Shown piece after piece: positions 33,281 through 42,331 of a DNA stretch of 64,000 nucleotides (within the stretch, counting starts at the first letter, position 1; every line of letters begins with the position of its first letter). Below the pieces are notes generated by a model, which saw only the letters and a program-made list of their open reading frames with translations, had not been told where the DNA came from and made no database searches. The position numbers and the translations under genes are program-made. This DNA comes from DATAAP01 sp041690495 (GTDB lineage Bacteria; Pseudomonadota; Alphaproteobacteria; CACIAM-22H2), in assembly GCA_041690495.1 (NCBI GenBank), contig JAWLHE010000002.1, positions 310,001-374,000 of the forward strand, given 5' to 3'.

Positions 33281-33719
33281 CCAGCGCCGTCTCCAGATGT
33301 ACCTGATCGACAGGAAATCTCGCCGCAAATGGCTGCTGCCGCGGCGCACTTGGAGATCGATCGCGAAGGCTTGCCGTCCGCCAAAGGTGGCATCGTCGGC
33401 TCCGTAGCGCATGATGCGGTGCTCGGCGGTGACCGGGTCCTCCAGCGTGCCATCGGTCACATCCGAGGAGACGTGAGGCGCTGGTCCGCATATTTCGGGC
33501 AGTCGACCGCATCGACGGCTGCCGGCCAAGGCTACGAGGCGGCGCCCCATCACCGCCTACGGACACGTGAACGTACCTCGCATCGGAATGCAGGCGATGT
33601 AGGCGCGTCAGACACGATCGCGCCTGTCGATCGGACAGGCTCCTGGGACCGCAAAGGCAGGCCGCCGTCAGAATGAGGAGGATGCACTTGCCATTCCTCT
33701 CGGGTACGCGGCTGTCCGA
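33281..33719. other. Intergenic region between convergent operons, nothing recognised
   Basis: A 439-base gap between the ends of the dpp-type operon and the TRAP permease gene. Several open frames exist, but none has a domain, a good start site or a protein-like composition. No strong terminator hairpin was found here. Confidence 0.35.
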
Positions 33720-35780
33720 TCAGCCGACTCTCTTCGGCAGCCAGGTGACGATATCCGGGAAGGCGTAGAGCAGGGCGATGAAACCCAGCATGACCAGGAT
33801 GTAGGGGATCACGCCGAGAATGATGTCGCGCAGCGTCACGCTGTCGCTCATGCCCTTGAGCACGAAAAGGACGAGGCCGACCGGCGGGGTAATGAGGCCG
33901 ATCTCGACCAGAAGGACGAGGATGACGCCGAACCAGATCGGGTCCAGTCCGATCGCGACGATGATCGGGAACGTCACGGACAGCGTCATCAGCATCATCG
34001 CAATCGATTCGATGAAGCAGCCAAGAACCAGGTACACTGCGGCGATGATCACCATTACCGTCCACGGTGCCAGGTCGGCGTCCGTCACAACCTGCACCAT
34101 CGCCCGCGGCAGCCGCAGGAAATCGAAGACCCAACTCAGGACTGCCGCGCCGACAACGATCAACATGATGAAGGACGTCACTTTGACCGTGTCGAGGAGC
34201 GTCTCGTAGAGCGTGGTCCATGTAATCTTTCCGCGCCGCAGTGCCATGACGAGAGCCGCCAGGGCACCAATCGCGCCGGCCTCGGTCGGCGTCGCGACGC
34301 CGAAATAGAGCGAGCCGAGCACGGCCGTGATCAGCACGAGAAACGGCAATATGGAGACGGTGGACGCGAGCTTTTGACCCAGGCTGTAGGCTTCGCCCTC
34401 GGGCACCGCCGTCGGGACGAACAGAGTCCACGCGAACACCGTGGCCATGAGAAAACCGGACAGCAGGAGGCCGGGAATGATTCCGGCGATGAAGAGCTGC
34501 GTGACCGGCGCGCCGACGACATTGCCGTAAATGATCATGGCGATGCTCGGCGGAATGAGGATGCCGAGCGTCGCACCCGCCGCGATCACGCCGAAGGCCA
34601 GCCGGGTGCTGTAGCCGCGCTTCACCATCTCGGGTGCGGCGACGGTACCCAGGGTCGCGGCGGTCGCGAGGCTCGAGCCGCAGACGGCCGCGAAGGTCGC
34701 CGAGGCCGCGACGCTGGCATGGGCGAGGCCGCCCCGGGTGCGGCCGAACCAGCGCACGAGCGAGTCGAACAGTTCCGCGGTGATGCCGCTGCGAACCAGC
34801 AGGGCGCCCATCAACACGAAGGTCGGAACCGCGGTAAGCGTGAATGTGTTGATGCTGGTCCAGGAGCGGTCGGCAAGGACCTGGAGCTGCGTCTGCGGCA
34901 GCAGGAAATAGAGACCGACCATCCCGACGATGCCCATGGAAAAGGCGACCCGCACGCCGAGGATGAGAAGCACGATGAGTGCGCCCGAGAGGAGCACCCC
35001 GATCCAGAGCATCGACGAGCCGCGGGCGAAGAAGAAGAGGACACCCATCACGCCGGCTATGCCGACGACCGCGCCCGCGACCCTGAGGCCGCTCCAGGCG
35101 GCCATGGAAACGAGCAGGACCGCGCAGACCGCGATGGTGCCCCAGTCGAACCGGGTTCCCGGTATCCGCGCGTCCGAGCGACCGAGCGCCAGCAGGACCG
35201 CCATCAGAACCAGGGCCGCCACGGGCAGCGTCCACTGGGCCAGCGCAGTCCGCGGCGGCCGCAGGCGATAGATATCCCGGAGGAGCGCCGCGGCGAACAG
35301 GAGGTAGCCGACCGTGATCGGCAGCTGCGGAATCCACTGCGGCGTGCTGAGCAGGCCCCAGTCCCGCGAATCGTGCACGTATTCAAGGAAGGTGAAGCGC
35401 GCGGTGTGCCAGGCCGACACGACGACGAACAGGAGGCCGAGCCACAGGCCGATGAGCTCGATGAAATTGCGCTGCGGCTTGCCGAGGCGGTCGACCAGAA
35501 CCTCGACCTGGATATGGGCGTTCTCGCGCTGCGCCACCGCCAGCCCGAGAAAAACGAGCGCGACGAAGAGATACGTTCCGATCTCCGTCACCCAGGTCGT
35601 CGGTGCGTTGAAGAGATAGCGCGATCCTACCTCATAACAGACGATTGCGGTCATGGCCGCGAGGGCGAGGGCGGCGACGAAGCCGGACAGGGCGGAGATG
35701 CTGTCGATGCCGCGCACAAGCGCCGACTGTTTTTGTTCAAGGGCGCCCGTCGATGGGGATGCGGCTTGCGCGTCTGCCAT
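33720..35780 (-). CDS. TRAP transporter fused permease (DctQ-DctM)
   Basis: A 686-residue membrane protein that joins the small (DctQ) and large (DctM) TRAP subunits. The DctQ part covers about residues 25-180 (YEVGSRYLFNAPTTWVTEIGTYLF). A linker of three or four extra helices follows (residues about 190-290). DctM comes after, with GALLVRSGITAELFDSL, GATLGILIPPSIAMIIYGN and TPTEAGAIGALAALV. TRAP carriers import organic acids with Na+ using a periplasmic binding protein. The start has GGGAGG upstream; longer forms begin inside the divergent promoter. Diverges from its binding-protein gene. Confidence 0.9.
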   Translation of the reverse strand: MADAQAASPSTGALEQKQSALVRGIDSISALSGFVAALALAAMTAIVCYEVGSRYLFNAPTTWVTEIGTYLFVALVFLGLAVAQRENAHIQVEVLVDRLGKPQRNFIELIGLWLGLLFVVVSAWHTARFTFLEYVHDSRDWGLLSTPQWIPQLPITVGYLLFAAALLRDIYRLRPPRTALAQWTLPVAALVLMAVLLALGRSDARIPGTRFDWGTIAVCAVLLVSMAAWSGLRVAGAVVGIAGVMGVLFFFARGSSMLWIGVLLSGALIVLLILGVRVAFSMGIVGMVGLYFLLPQTQLQVLADRSWTSINTFTLTAVPTFVLMGALLVRSGITAELFDSLVRWFGRTRGGLAHASVAASATFAAVCGSSLATAATLGTVAAPEMVKRGYSTRLAFGVIAAGATLGILIPPSIAMIIYGNVVGAPVTQLFIAGIIPGLLLSGFLMATVFAWTLFVPTAVPEGEAYSLGQKLASTVSILPFLVLITAVLGSLYFGVATPTEAGAIGALAALVMALRRGKITWTTLYETLLDTVKVTSFIMLIVVGAAVLSWVFDFLRLPRAMVQVVTDADLAPWTVMVIIAAVYLVLGCFIESIAMMLMTLSVTFPIIVAIGLDPIWFGVILVLLVEIGLITPPVGLVLFVLKGMSDSVTLRDIILGVIPYILVMLGFIALLYAFPDIVTWLPKRVG

Positions 35781-35898
35781 GAACAACCTCCCTCGGCCCC
35801 GGGGCGGCGAGCCGCCCAGGACCATTTCAGTGGCGACGGCGGCGCGAGAGGCCGGCCGGCGCCGGCAGTCGGGTAACATGCCTCCAGCTTGACTCGCA

Positions 35899-35921
35899 AT
35901 CATATAGTCATATTGTATGAT
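35899..35921. promoter_or_regulatory. Predicted GntR-type operator between TRAP genes
   Basis: ATCATATAGT, three bases (CAT), then ATTGTATGAT: an imperfect inverted repeat. The right half is the exact reverse complement of ATCATACAAT, which occurs twice at 40354-40379. GntR/FCD regulators often bind TNGTATAC-like inverted repeats. It lies in the divergent promoter region of the fused TRAP permease and its binding protein. Confidence 0.55.
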
Positions 35922-36057
35922 TGCATGTTGGCGAGATGCTCTGCCGAGAGCAGACACGACGTGCCTGCGCGATCGGTGGAGTCATATGTTCGTTCGCCGG
36001 CCCGATGCGGCTCGCGCAGCGGTTTTCGACACGAAAATGACGGGAGGGAGAATTCAA

Positions 36058-37125
36058 ATGCCGTTTGGCTCGACGATTCCGAGGAACTGTACAGCCGGCA
36101 TGAGGTCGTCCGTACAGCGGCTTGCCGCCGCGGCCGCTCTGGTCGGCGGAATTCTCGCGTCGCCGTATGCTCACGCGCAGAAGTTCGACCTGACGATGGG
36201 CGTGATCGTGTCGCCGGGCGACGTCTATACGGCGATGACCCGGAGCGTCCCGGACCGCGTTAGCAAGACCACCAACGGGCGCGTCTCGGTAACCGTGAGC
36301 GACTCGCTGGTCAGCCCCGCGCAGATCGCCTCGGCGGTGCGCGACGGGCGCCTGCCGATGTCGGCGGCGCTGCATACCTATCTCGCCGCCGACGAGCCGC
36401 GCATGGGCATCTTCAACCTGCCCGGCCTGATCGAGAACATCGAGGACTACCAGAAGGTCCGCAACGCCTTCTGGGCCAAGGACGTGGCGCGGATCTGGAA
36501 GGACAAGTGGGGGGCCATCGTTCTGGCCGAAGGTGCCTGGTGCCCGACGCGACTCTTCTCCAGGACGCCGATCCAAAAGGTAGAGGATTTCCAGAACAAG
36601 CGGATACGCGTCCACAATCCGCAGACCGCCGCCCAGATGAACGCGCTCGGCGCCAAGCCGACACCGCTGGCGGTCACCGAATTCATGCCCGCGCTCGAGC
36701 GCGGCGTCATCGACGGCATCTTCACCTCGACATGCGTCGGCGGCGCCATGGAGCTCTGGCGCGTCGCCAAGAACGTCCAGGATTGGGGGATCGGGCCGAT
36801 CACTGGCTGGGCGATCCTGATGAACGAGGACGAGTGGAACCGGCTCCCTGCCGATGTACGCGACCAGATGCGCAAGGCGATGGCCGATCTCGAGAAGGAC
36901 GCCTTCGGCCAGTACAACGCCTTCGTGCAGAACGCACTGGACTCCATGAGAAAGCAGGGAGTCGAGCCGTGGACTGCGCCGGCGGCGGAGCGGGCCAAGA
37001 TCAACAAAGCCCAGTATACCAAGGCCGCCTTTGACAGCTGGCTCGCGCGCGCCAAGGAAGTCGGCTTCGATGGGCCGGCATATGTCAAGCGTATCCGTCA
37101 AGCCTTGGGCAAGTCGGCCCCCTGA
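36058..37125 (+). CDS. TRAP transporter substrate-binding protein (DctP-like)
   Basis: A 355-residue periplasmic protein. A signal peptide spans about residues 14-40 (SSVQRLAAAAALVGGILASPYAHA). The DctP fold is seen in KTTNGRVSVTVSDSLVSPAQI, PGLIENIEDYQKV and FQNKRIRVHNPQTAAQMNALGAKP (split near residue 185), where an Arg usually grips a carboxylate, and ALERGVIDGIFTS. The start has GGGAGGGAG upstream. Partner of the fused permease across the divergent promoter. Confidence 0.9.
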   Translation: MPFGSTIPRNCTAGMRSSVQRLAAAAALVGGILASPYAHAQKFDLTMGVIVSPGDVYTAMTRSVPDRVSKTTNGRVSVTVSDSLVSPAQIASAVRDGRLPMSAALHTYLAADEPRMGIFNLPGLIENIEDYQKVRNAFWAKDVARIWKDKWGAIVLAEGAWCPTRLFSRTPIQKVEDFQNKRIRVHNPQTAAQMNALGAKPTPLAVTEFMPALERGVIDGIFTSTCVGGAMELWRVAKNVQDWGIGPITGWAILMNEDEWNRLPADVRDQMRKAMADLEKDAFGQYNAFVQNALDSMRKQGVEPWTAPAAERAKINKAQYTKAAFDSWLARAKEVGFDGPAYVKRIRQALGKSAP

Positions 37126-37157
37126 TTGTCCGGTAGAGGTAAGCCCGGTCGGCCTCG

Positions 37158-37186
37158 GAGCCGCGCCTCGCAAGATGGCGCGGCTC
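37158..37186 (+). terminator. Terminator-like hairpin after dctP
   Basis: The arms GAGCCGCGCC and GGCGCGGCTC pair perfectly (10 bp) around a nine-base loop, starting about 33 bases after the binding-protein stop. There is no strong T-tract. It separates dctP from the GntR gene. Confidence 0.5.
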
Positions 37187-37274
37187 TGCCGCTTCCCGTT
37201 TCATGGAAGTGTGGAGTATTACATGCGCCATGCTGGATGGGGAAAGCAGGTCGAGGGGCAAGCGGTGCGTTGCG

Positions 37275-37967
37275 ATGTCTGATCTGACCGCTCCGGAGCA
37301 AGATCTCCGCGGTTTCCGCGTGGAAAGGGTGGCGGCTCCCCTGCGGCACTCCGTGACGGAGAGCATCCGTTATGCGATCGCTCTCGGCCGGTTCAAAGCC
37401 GGCGACCGGCTTCCGGAACGCACGTTGTGCGAGATGACCGGGGTCAGCCGGACCCTGGTGCGCGAAGCGCTTCGGCAGCTCGAGTCCGAGGGCCTCATCG
37501 TCGTCATTCCGCATCGCGGTCCGGTCGTGGCGCAGATCACGGCGGAACAGGCCGAGGGAATCTACCAGGTCCGCATCGAACTCGAGGGCCTTGCCTGCCA
37601 GCTCTTCGCCGAGCGGGCGTCCGACGCGCAGCAGCAGGCGCTGGTCCGCGCCTTCAAGGGACTGAAGAAGTCGCTGAAGGATTCGAGCCCGCTGGCCCGC
37701 CTGCATGCCAAGAATCACTTCTACGACTGCCTCATCGAAGGGTCGGGCAACGAGGCGCTCGGGATCAGCCTGAGGATGCTGAACGCGCGGGTGATGCTGC
37801 TCCGGGCTACGTCCATGGGAGCCCCCGGCCGAAGTGCCGAGAGCGTCGCGGAACTGGCCAGTCTCATGGAGGCGCTGACGGCGAGGGACGGCAAACGCGC
37901 CCGGGAGCTGGCCGTGCAGCACGTACGCAATGCCGCACGAACTGCCATCGCGCTCCTCAAGAAGTGA
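37275..37967 (+). CDS. GntR family regulator (FCD/FadR subfamily)
   Basis: A 230-residue regulator: winged HTH (RLPERTLCEMTGVSRTLVREALRQLESEGLI split over residues 48-80) and an FCD effector domain (YQVRIELEGLACQLF, AKNHFYDCLIEGSGN, HVRNAARTAIALLKK). FCD domains bind organic acids with a metal held by Asp/His residues. The start MSDLTAPEQDLRGF is the last ATG before the HTH. Likely controls the neighbouring TRAP, SDR and CMD genes, where ATCATACAAT-like sites are found. Confidence 0.9.
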   Translation: MSDLTAPEQDLRGFRVERVAAPLRHSVTESIRYAIALGRFKAGDRLPERTLCEMTGVSRTLVREALRQLESEGLIVVIPHRGPVVAQITAEQAEGIYQVRIELEGLACQLFAERASDAQQQALVRAFKGLKKSLKDSSPLARLHAKNHFYDCLIEGSGNEALGISLRMLNARVMLLRATSMGAPGRSAESVAELASLMEALTARDGKRARELAVQHVRNAARTAIALLKK

Positions 37968-38038
37968 GTCCGCGTGCGGCGCATTCGCCGTGATCGGCTT
38001 TCCTTCGGCGTGGCGAGACGAAAAAAGGAGCGAGCGAC

Positions 38039-39436
38039 TTGACTCAAGCAGCATCCAGCCTTGAACCGTCGAGGACGGCCGCCGCGTCTCAAGGCGTCAC
38101 CAGGACGCTTGCGGCGTATCTCGTGCGCTCGCGATGGGAGGATCTGCCCGATCGGGTGCGCCACGAGGCCAAGCGCTCGCTGCTGAATATCTTCGGCACG
38201 GCGTTGGGCGGCTGCCGCGACGGGGCCACCGAGCGATGCCTGCAGGTACTGTCTCTCTTTGCCGGCAAGGCGGAGGCAAGCGTGATCGGACGCGAACGCC
38301 GGCTGGATGCCCTCAGCGCCGCGTTCGTCAACGCCGTCAGCGCCAACGTCTTCGATTTCGACGACAACCATCACCGCACGATCATCCATCCCACCGCACC
38401 CGTCGCGCCGGCGCTGCTGGCGCTTGCGGAACGTCGGCCGATGACGGGTCGGGAACTGCTTCATGCCTTCGTGCTCGGCGTCGAGGTCGAATGCCGTCTC
38501 GGCAACTCGGTCTCGCCCGGCCACTACCGGCGCGGCTGGCACATCACCTCGACCTGCGGCGTCTTCGGAGCCGCCGCGGCGGCCGCCAAGGCGCTCGGCC
38601 TCGATGCGGAGCGGACCGGCTGGGCGATCGGCAGCGCGTCATCGCAGTCGGCAGGGCTGGTCGAGACGCTGGGGACGATGGCGAAGAGCATCGGCGTCGG
38701 CAATGCGGCGCGCGGCGGCCTGCTCGCTGCATTGCTGGCCGAAACGGGCCTGACCGGGCCCGACGAGCCCATCGCCGGGCCGCGCGGCTTTGCGAGCGTA
38801 ATGGGCGATGCGTCCGATCTCGCGGCCATTACCGATCGGCTCGGCGAAACCTGGGAAATCCTCACGAACAGCCAGAAGCCTTATCCGTGCGGCGTCGTCC
38901 TCAACCCGGTACTCGATGCCTGCTTCGAGCTGCGCCCGCGTCTGGCCTCGTCGATCGACCGCATCGTCAAGGTGCGGGTTGAGGGGCATCCGCTGCTCCG
39001 CGAGCGCACGGATCGCCCCGATGTGACGACCGGGCGGGAGGCGCAGGTCAGCGCCCAGCACAGCGTGGCGGCCGTCCTGATCCACGGCGCCGCGGGTGTC
39101 GCGCAGTATCAGGATGACTGCGTGAACAGCCCGGATGTGCTTGCGCTGCGACGCAAGGTCGAGGTGCGCGAGGCGGCCGGCATCCCGGTGGAGTCGGCGC
39201 GCGTGGCGATCACGGTCGAGGGCGGCGAGGTGCTGACCGTCACGGTCGAGCACGGGCGGGGTACTCCCGCACGGCCGCTCACCGATGCTGAAATCGAAGC
39301 GAAGGTCCGCGACCTCGCCCGCCACGGCTGTCCGGGCCACGATCCCGGTCCACTGATCGATGCGGCATGGGCGCTCGATCGTGCGACAGACGCCGGCGCG
39401 ATCATGGCGCTGGCGCGTCCGCCGGAGGGCGGCTGA
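38039..39436 (+). CDS. MmgE/PrpD family protein
   Basis: A 465-residue protein of the MmgE/PrpD family (2-methylcitrate dehydratase, cis-aconitate decarboxylase and iminodisuccinate epimerase relatives). Landmarks are LLNIFGTALGG near residue 50, ANVFDFDDNHHRTIIHPTAPVAPA near residue 100, GWHITSTCGVFGAAAAAAKAL near 165, and LTNSQKPYPCGVVLNPVLDA near 275 (the family K-PY-CG-H region, here with N instead of H). It starts at TTG with AAGGAG about eight bases upstream. Dehydration or isomerisation of a dicarboxylate is the likely reaction. Confidence 0.88.
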   Translation: MTQAASSLEPSRTAAASQGVTRTLAAYLVRSRWEDLPDRVRHEAKRSLLNIFGTALGGCRDGATERCLQVLSLFAGKAEASVIGRERRLDALSAAFVNAVSANVFDFDDNHHRTIIHPTAPVAPALLALAERRPMTGRELLHAFVLGVEVECRLGNSVSPGHYRRGWHITSTCGVFGAAAAAAKALGLDAERTGWAIGSASSQSAGLVETLGTMAKSIGVGNAARGGLLAALLAETGLTGPDEPIAGPRGFASVMGDASDLAAITDRLGETWEILTNSQKPYPCGVVLNPVLDACFELRPRLASSIDRIVKVRVEGHPLLRERTDRPDVTTGREAQVSAQHSVAAVLIHGAAGVAQYQDDCVNSPDVLALRRKVEVREAAGIPVESARVAITVEGGEVLTVTVEHGRGTPARPLTDAEIEAKVRDLARHGCPGHDPGPLIDAAWALDRATDAGAIMALARPPEGG

Positions 39437-39462
39437 CCGGGCCCAGCTGTTCGCGCGCGAGG

Positions 39463-40230
39463 TCAGTCGCCGGCCATGACGCCGCCATCGATCAGGAAGG
39501 AAGCACCGGTCACCATGGCGGATTCATCGGAGCAGAGATAGACCGCCATGTGCGCCACCTCGTCCGGCCGGATCATGCGGCCGATCGGCTGGTACTCGGA
39601 GTATTTCCGCATGTACTCGTCTTCCTGCCCCGCGTAGTACTTCCTTATGTAACCCTCGACGAGATCGGTATGCACGCGCGCCGGACAGATGCAGTTGGCG
39701 CGTATGCCCTGTTTGACGAAATCCACCGCGATCGATCGCGTCATCATCGCGATCGCCGCCTTGCTGGCGCCATAGGCGAAGCGGTCGTGCATCGCGCGGA
39801 CCGAGGCGAGCGATGCCATGTTCAGCACGACGCCGCTCTTGCGCTCGATCATGCCGGGAAGGAAGGCCTTGGTGACATTGAAGGTGCCTTCGACATTGAC
39901 ACCGAACACGCGCCGCATGTCTTCGACGGTCGTATTCAGAACGTTGCCGACGGTGATGACGGCGGCATTGTTGACCAGGACGTTAATGTCGAATCGCGCT
40001 GCGGTCATCCGCTCGCGGGCGGCGGCGATGGATTTCGCGTCCGTCACGTCGAGCGGAAGCGCCAGCACCCGGTCGGCGCCGCCCAGTCCGCCGACACTCG
40101 CGGCAACGCCTCGTTCGTCGACGTCGGTCATCACCACGCGCGCGCCCTCGCGCAGGAAGGCCTGCGACATCGCAAGGCCAATTCCTCGCGCCGCGCCCGT
40201 GACCAGAATCGTCTTGCCTTGAAGTCTCAT
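39463..40230 (-). CDS. SDR oxidoreductase, paralogue of the 12 kb SDR
   Basis: A 255-residue SDR: VTGAARGIG, NNAAVITVG, MASLASVRA, YGASKAAI. It is plainly paralogous to the protein at 12071-12838: nearly the same stretches DRFAY, RSIAVDFVKQGIRANCICPARVHT, EYQPIGRMIRP, YLCSDES and LIDGGVM. By the same argument it resembles 2-keto-3-deoxy-acid/BDH2-like dehydrogenases. GGGGGAG precedes the ATG. Predicted GntR half-sites lie upstream, between it and the CMD gene. Confidence 0.85.
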   Translation of the reverse strand: MRLQGKTILVTGAARGIGLAMSQAFLREGARVVMTDVDERGVAASVGGLGGADRVLALPLDVTDAKSIAAARERMTAARFDINVLVNNAAVITVGNVLNTTVEDMRRVFGVNVEGTFNVTKAFLPGMIERKSGVVLNMASLASVRAMHDRFAYGASKAAIAMMTRSIAVDFVKQGIRANCICPARVHTDLVEGYIRKYYAGQEDEYMRKYSEYQPIGRMIRPDEVAHMAVYLCSDESAMVTGASFLIDGGVMAGD

Positions 40231-40353
40231 GTCTCCCCCTTCCTCGAGTTCCATCGCTCCTTCCGGCCGGCGCGCCGCAGGAAAGCGCTCTCCGCAGCCG
40301 GATCGGCGGCCGCGTAAGAGCACGCGCTCCACGGTCCGCCCTCGTTGAGTTAG

Positions 40354-40379
40354 ATCATACAATCCTATTATCATACAAT
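40354..40379. promoter_or_regulatory. Predicted GntR-type sites between SDR and CMD genes
   Basis: Two exact copies of ATCATACAAT in direct orientation, starting 16 bases apart, in the divergent promoter region. The same decamer occurs inverted in the TRAP divergent promoter (35912-35921). AT-rich against a GC-rich background. Confidence 0.55.
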
Positions 40380-40500
40380 TTCTCTTTGACTGCGGTGGTA
40401 TCGCCCCCATACTCGTCCGGACTGCTTGCGCGCCCGCCGTTTGCATCGGCGCTTCAAGGGGTCGGAGCCGAGTGCAGTTTCGAATGAGAGAGGTTTGACA

Positions 40501-40902
40501 ATGGCCACACGACCGGAATTCACGGGCAAACAGTTCGAGAAGGGGCTTGAGATCCGGCGCGAGGTTCTCGGGCGCGAACACGTCGACAGGTCCGTCGCCG
40601 CGGCGGACGACCTGACGGCGCCGTTGCAAAAGCTCGTGACCGAGTGGTGCTGGGGCGAGGTCTGGGGCCGGCCGGGCCTCGACCGCCGGACCCGCAGCTT
40701 CCTGAACCTCGCGATGCTGACCGCTCTCAATCGGCCGCACGAGCTTCGGCTTCACGTGCGCGGCGCCGTCAACAACGGCATCACGCGGGACGAGATTCGC
40801 GAGGTGATCCTCCAGGCCGCGATCTATTGCGGCGTTCCCGCGGCACTCGACAGCATGCGCAACGCCGCCGAGGTCCTGAAGGAGATGGACGCGGCGTCCT
40901 GA
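40501..40902 (+). CDS. Carboxymuconolactone decarboxylase (CMD) family protein
   Basis: A 133-residue single-domain CMD/AhpD-like protein, the size of 4-carboxymuconolactone decarboxylase (PcaC). Visible landmarks are VTEWCWGEVWGRPGLDRRTRS, LTALNRPHELRLHVRGAVNNG, and REVILQAAIYCGVPAAL. It lacks a CxxC thiol pair typical of AhpD peroxidases, which favours the decarboxylase-like group. No other protocatechuate genes are nearby, so the actual lactone substrate is open. Confidence 0.88.
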   Translation: MATRPEFTGKQFEKGLEIRREVLGREHVDRSVAAADDLTAPLQKLVTEWCWGEVWGRPGLDRRTRSFLNLAMLTALNRPHELRLHVRGAVNNGITRDEIREVILQAAIYCGVPAALDSMRNAAEVLKEMDAAS

Positions 40903-40942
40903 GCGGCGCGGCGACTCCCGTCGTTCCTCCCTGATGTATGCG

Positions 40943-40967
40943 CGCACGGCCCTGGCCGGGCCGTGCG
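40943..40967. terminator. Bidirectional terminator hairpin between convergent genes
   Basis: A 10-bp perfect stem (CGCACGGCCC with GGGCCGTGCG) around a five-base loop, in the 112-base gap between the ends of the CMD gene and the DctM gene, which face each other. No T-tract on either side, but position and strength suit a shared terminator. Confidence 0.6.
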
Positions 40968-41014
40968 GATGCATCGTCGCGCGGTCCAAGGCCGCGAGCG
41001 GGTTCCGGTGGCGG

Positions 41015-42331
41015 CTAGCCGTATAGCTGCCTCGGCAGCCAGGTGGCAACGCCGGGAAAGAGTATGGCGATCGCCAGGGTGATCAGTTCGAGAAGAATGA
41101 ACGGGACTACGCCCCGGTACATGTGCATCAGGGTGATCGATGGCGGTGCCACCGCGCGCATATAGAAGATCGCCGGCGCCATCGGCGGGGTCAGATAGCT
41201 GGTCTGCAACACGATCAGGAAGAGAACGCAGAACCACAGGGGATCGACCCCATACTGGCTGACCAGCGGCATGGCAATCGGGATCAGGATCAGCACGACG
41301 GAGATCAGGTCGAGCAGGAAGCCGGCCAGGAATGTCAGTCCGAGCAGCAGCGCGATCGTCGGCCAGCCGGCGAGGCCGAACTCGCTCAGGATATACTGCA
41401 CGGACTGCATGCCGCCGGACGCGTAGAAGACGCCGGAGAACATGCTGCCGCCCACGACGATCAGCAGGATCATCGCGGTGACGGACAGGGTCCGAAACAG
41501 CGCCTCGCGGAGCACGGGTACGTCTATGCGACGGTGCGCCGCTGCGAGCAAAAAGCTCCCGAGCGCGCCGCATGCGGCCGCCTCGGTCGGCGTCGCCCAG
41601 CCGAGCAGGATGGTGCCCAGAACGACGAAGATCAGGGCCGTCGGCAGCAGCAAGGCGACTGCAGTGGTGCTCAATTTCTCCAGCAGCGGAATATGCTCGT
41701 CCTCGTCGACGGGCGGGCGAGGTGCCCGTTCGGGCCGCAGCCAGCATCCCACGACGATGTACACGGCAAACAGACTGGCCATGATGAGGCCGGGCAGCAT
41801 GATGCCGGCGAAGAGGTCGCCGACCGGCTGGTTCGCGATCGGCGCAAGGACGATCACGGTGATGGATGGCGGGATCATGGTGCCCAGCGAGCCGCCGGCG
41901 CAGATCGTCCCCGAGATGAGCCGCCTGTCGTAGGCGTGCTTGAGCATCGGCGGGATCGCGAGCAGGCCGACGACCGTCTCGGTCGCGCCGGCGACGCCGG
42001 TCGCCGCGGCGAACACCGTGCACATGATGATGGCGCTCAGGGCCAGTGCGCCCGGCAGCCGCTTGGTCCACATGTAGATCGCGGCGAACAGACGGTCGGC
42101 GATTCCCGAGCGCTCGAGCAACGCCCCCATGAAGATGAAAAGCGGGATCGCGCCGAGCACGTAGTTCGACGAGACGTCATCGATCTTGGAGACGAACTGG
42201 TGGACGGCGGCGTCGCCGAACCGTAGCAGCCCGAAGACGAGCGCCGTCGACATCAGGGCGAAAGCGATGGGGATTCCTGCGACGATCTGAACCAGAAGCG
42301 CCGGGAACATCCATAGCCCAAGGCCGGTCAT
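41015..42331 (-). CDS. dctM: TRAP transporter large permease (DctM-like)
   Basis: A 438-residue membrane protein with about 12 helices. DctM signatures: IPLFIFMGALLERSGIADRL, GGSLGTMIPPSITVIVLAP, GWATPTEAAACGALGSF, and the closing LFPGVATWLPRQLYG. It starts with ATG overlapping the DctQ stop (ATGA). Works with the DctQ and DctP genes upstream. Confidence 0.92.
   Translation of the reverse strand: MTGLGLWMFPALLVQIVAGIPIAFALMSTALVFGLLRFGDAAVHQFVSKIDDVSSNYVLGAIPLFIFMGALLERSGIADRLFAAIYMWTKRLPGALALSAIIMCTVFAAATGVAGATETVVGLLAIPPMLKHAYDRRLISGTICAGGSLGTMIPPSITVIVLAPIANQPVGDLFAGIMLPGLIMASLFAVYIVVGCWLRPERAPRPPVDEDEHIPLLEKLSTTAVALLLPTALIFVVLGTILLGWATPTEAAACGALGSFLLAAAHRRIDVPVLREALFRTLSVTAMILLIVVGGSMFSGVFYASGGMQSVQYILSEFGLAGWPTIALLLGLTFLAGFLLDLISVVLILIPIAMPLVSQYGVDPLWFCVLFLIVLQTSYLTPPMAPAIFYMRAVAPPSITLMHMYRGVVPFILLELITLAIAILFPGVATWLPRQLYG

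Noticed and set aside
33281..33719. Open frames after the dpp-type operon
   Set aside because: Low-complexity translations without start signals or domains; treated as non-coding.
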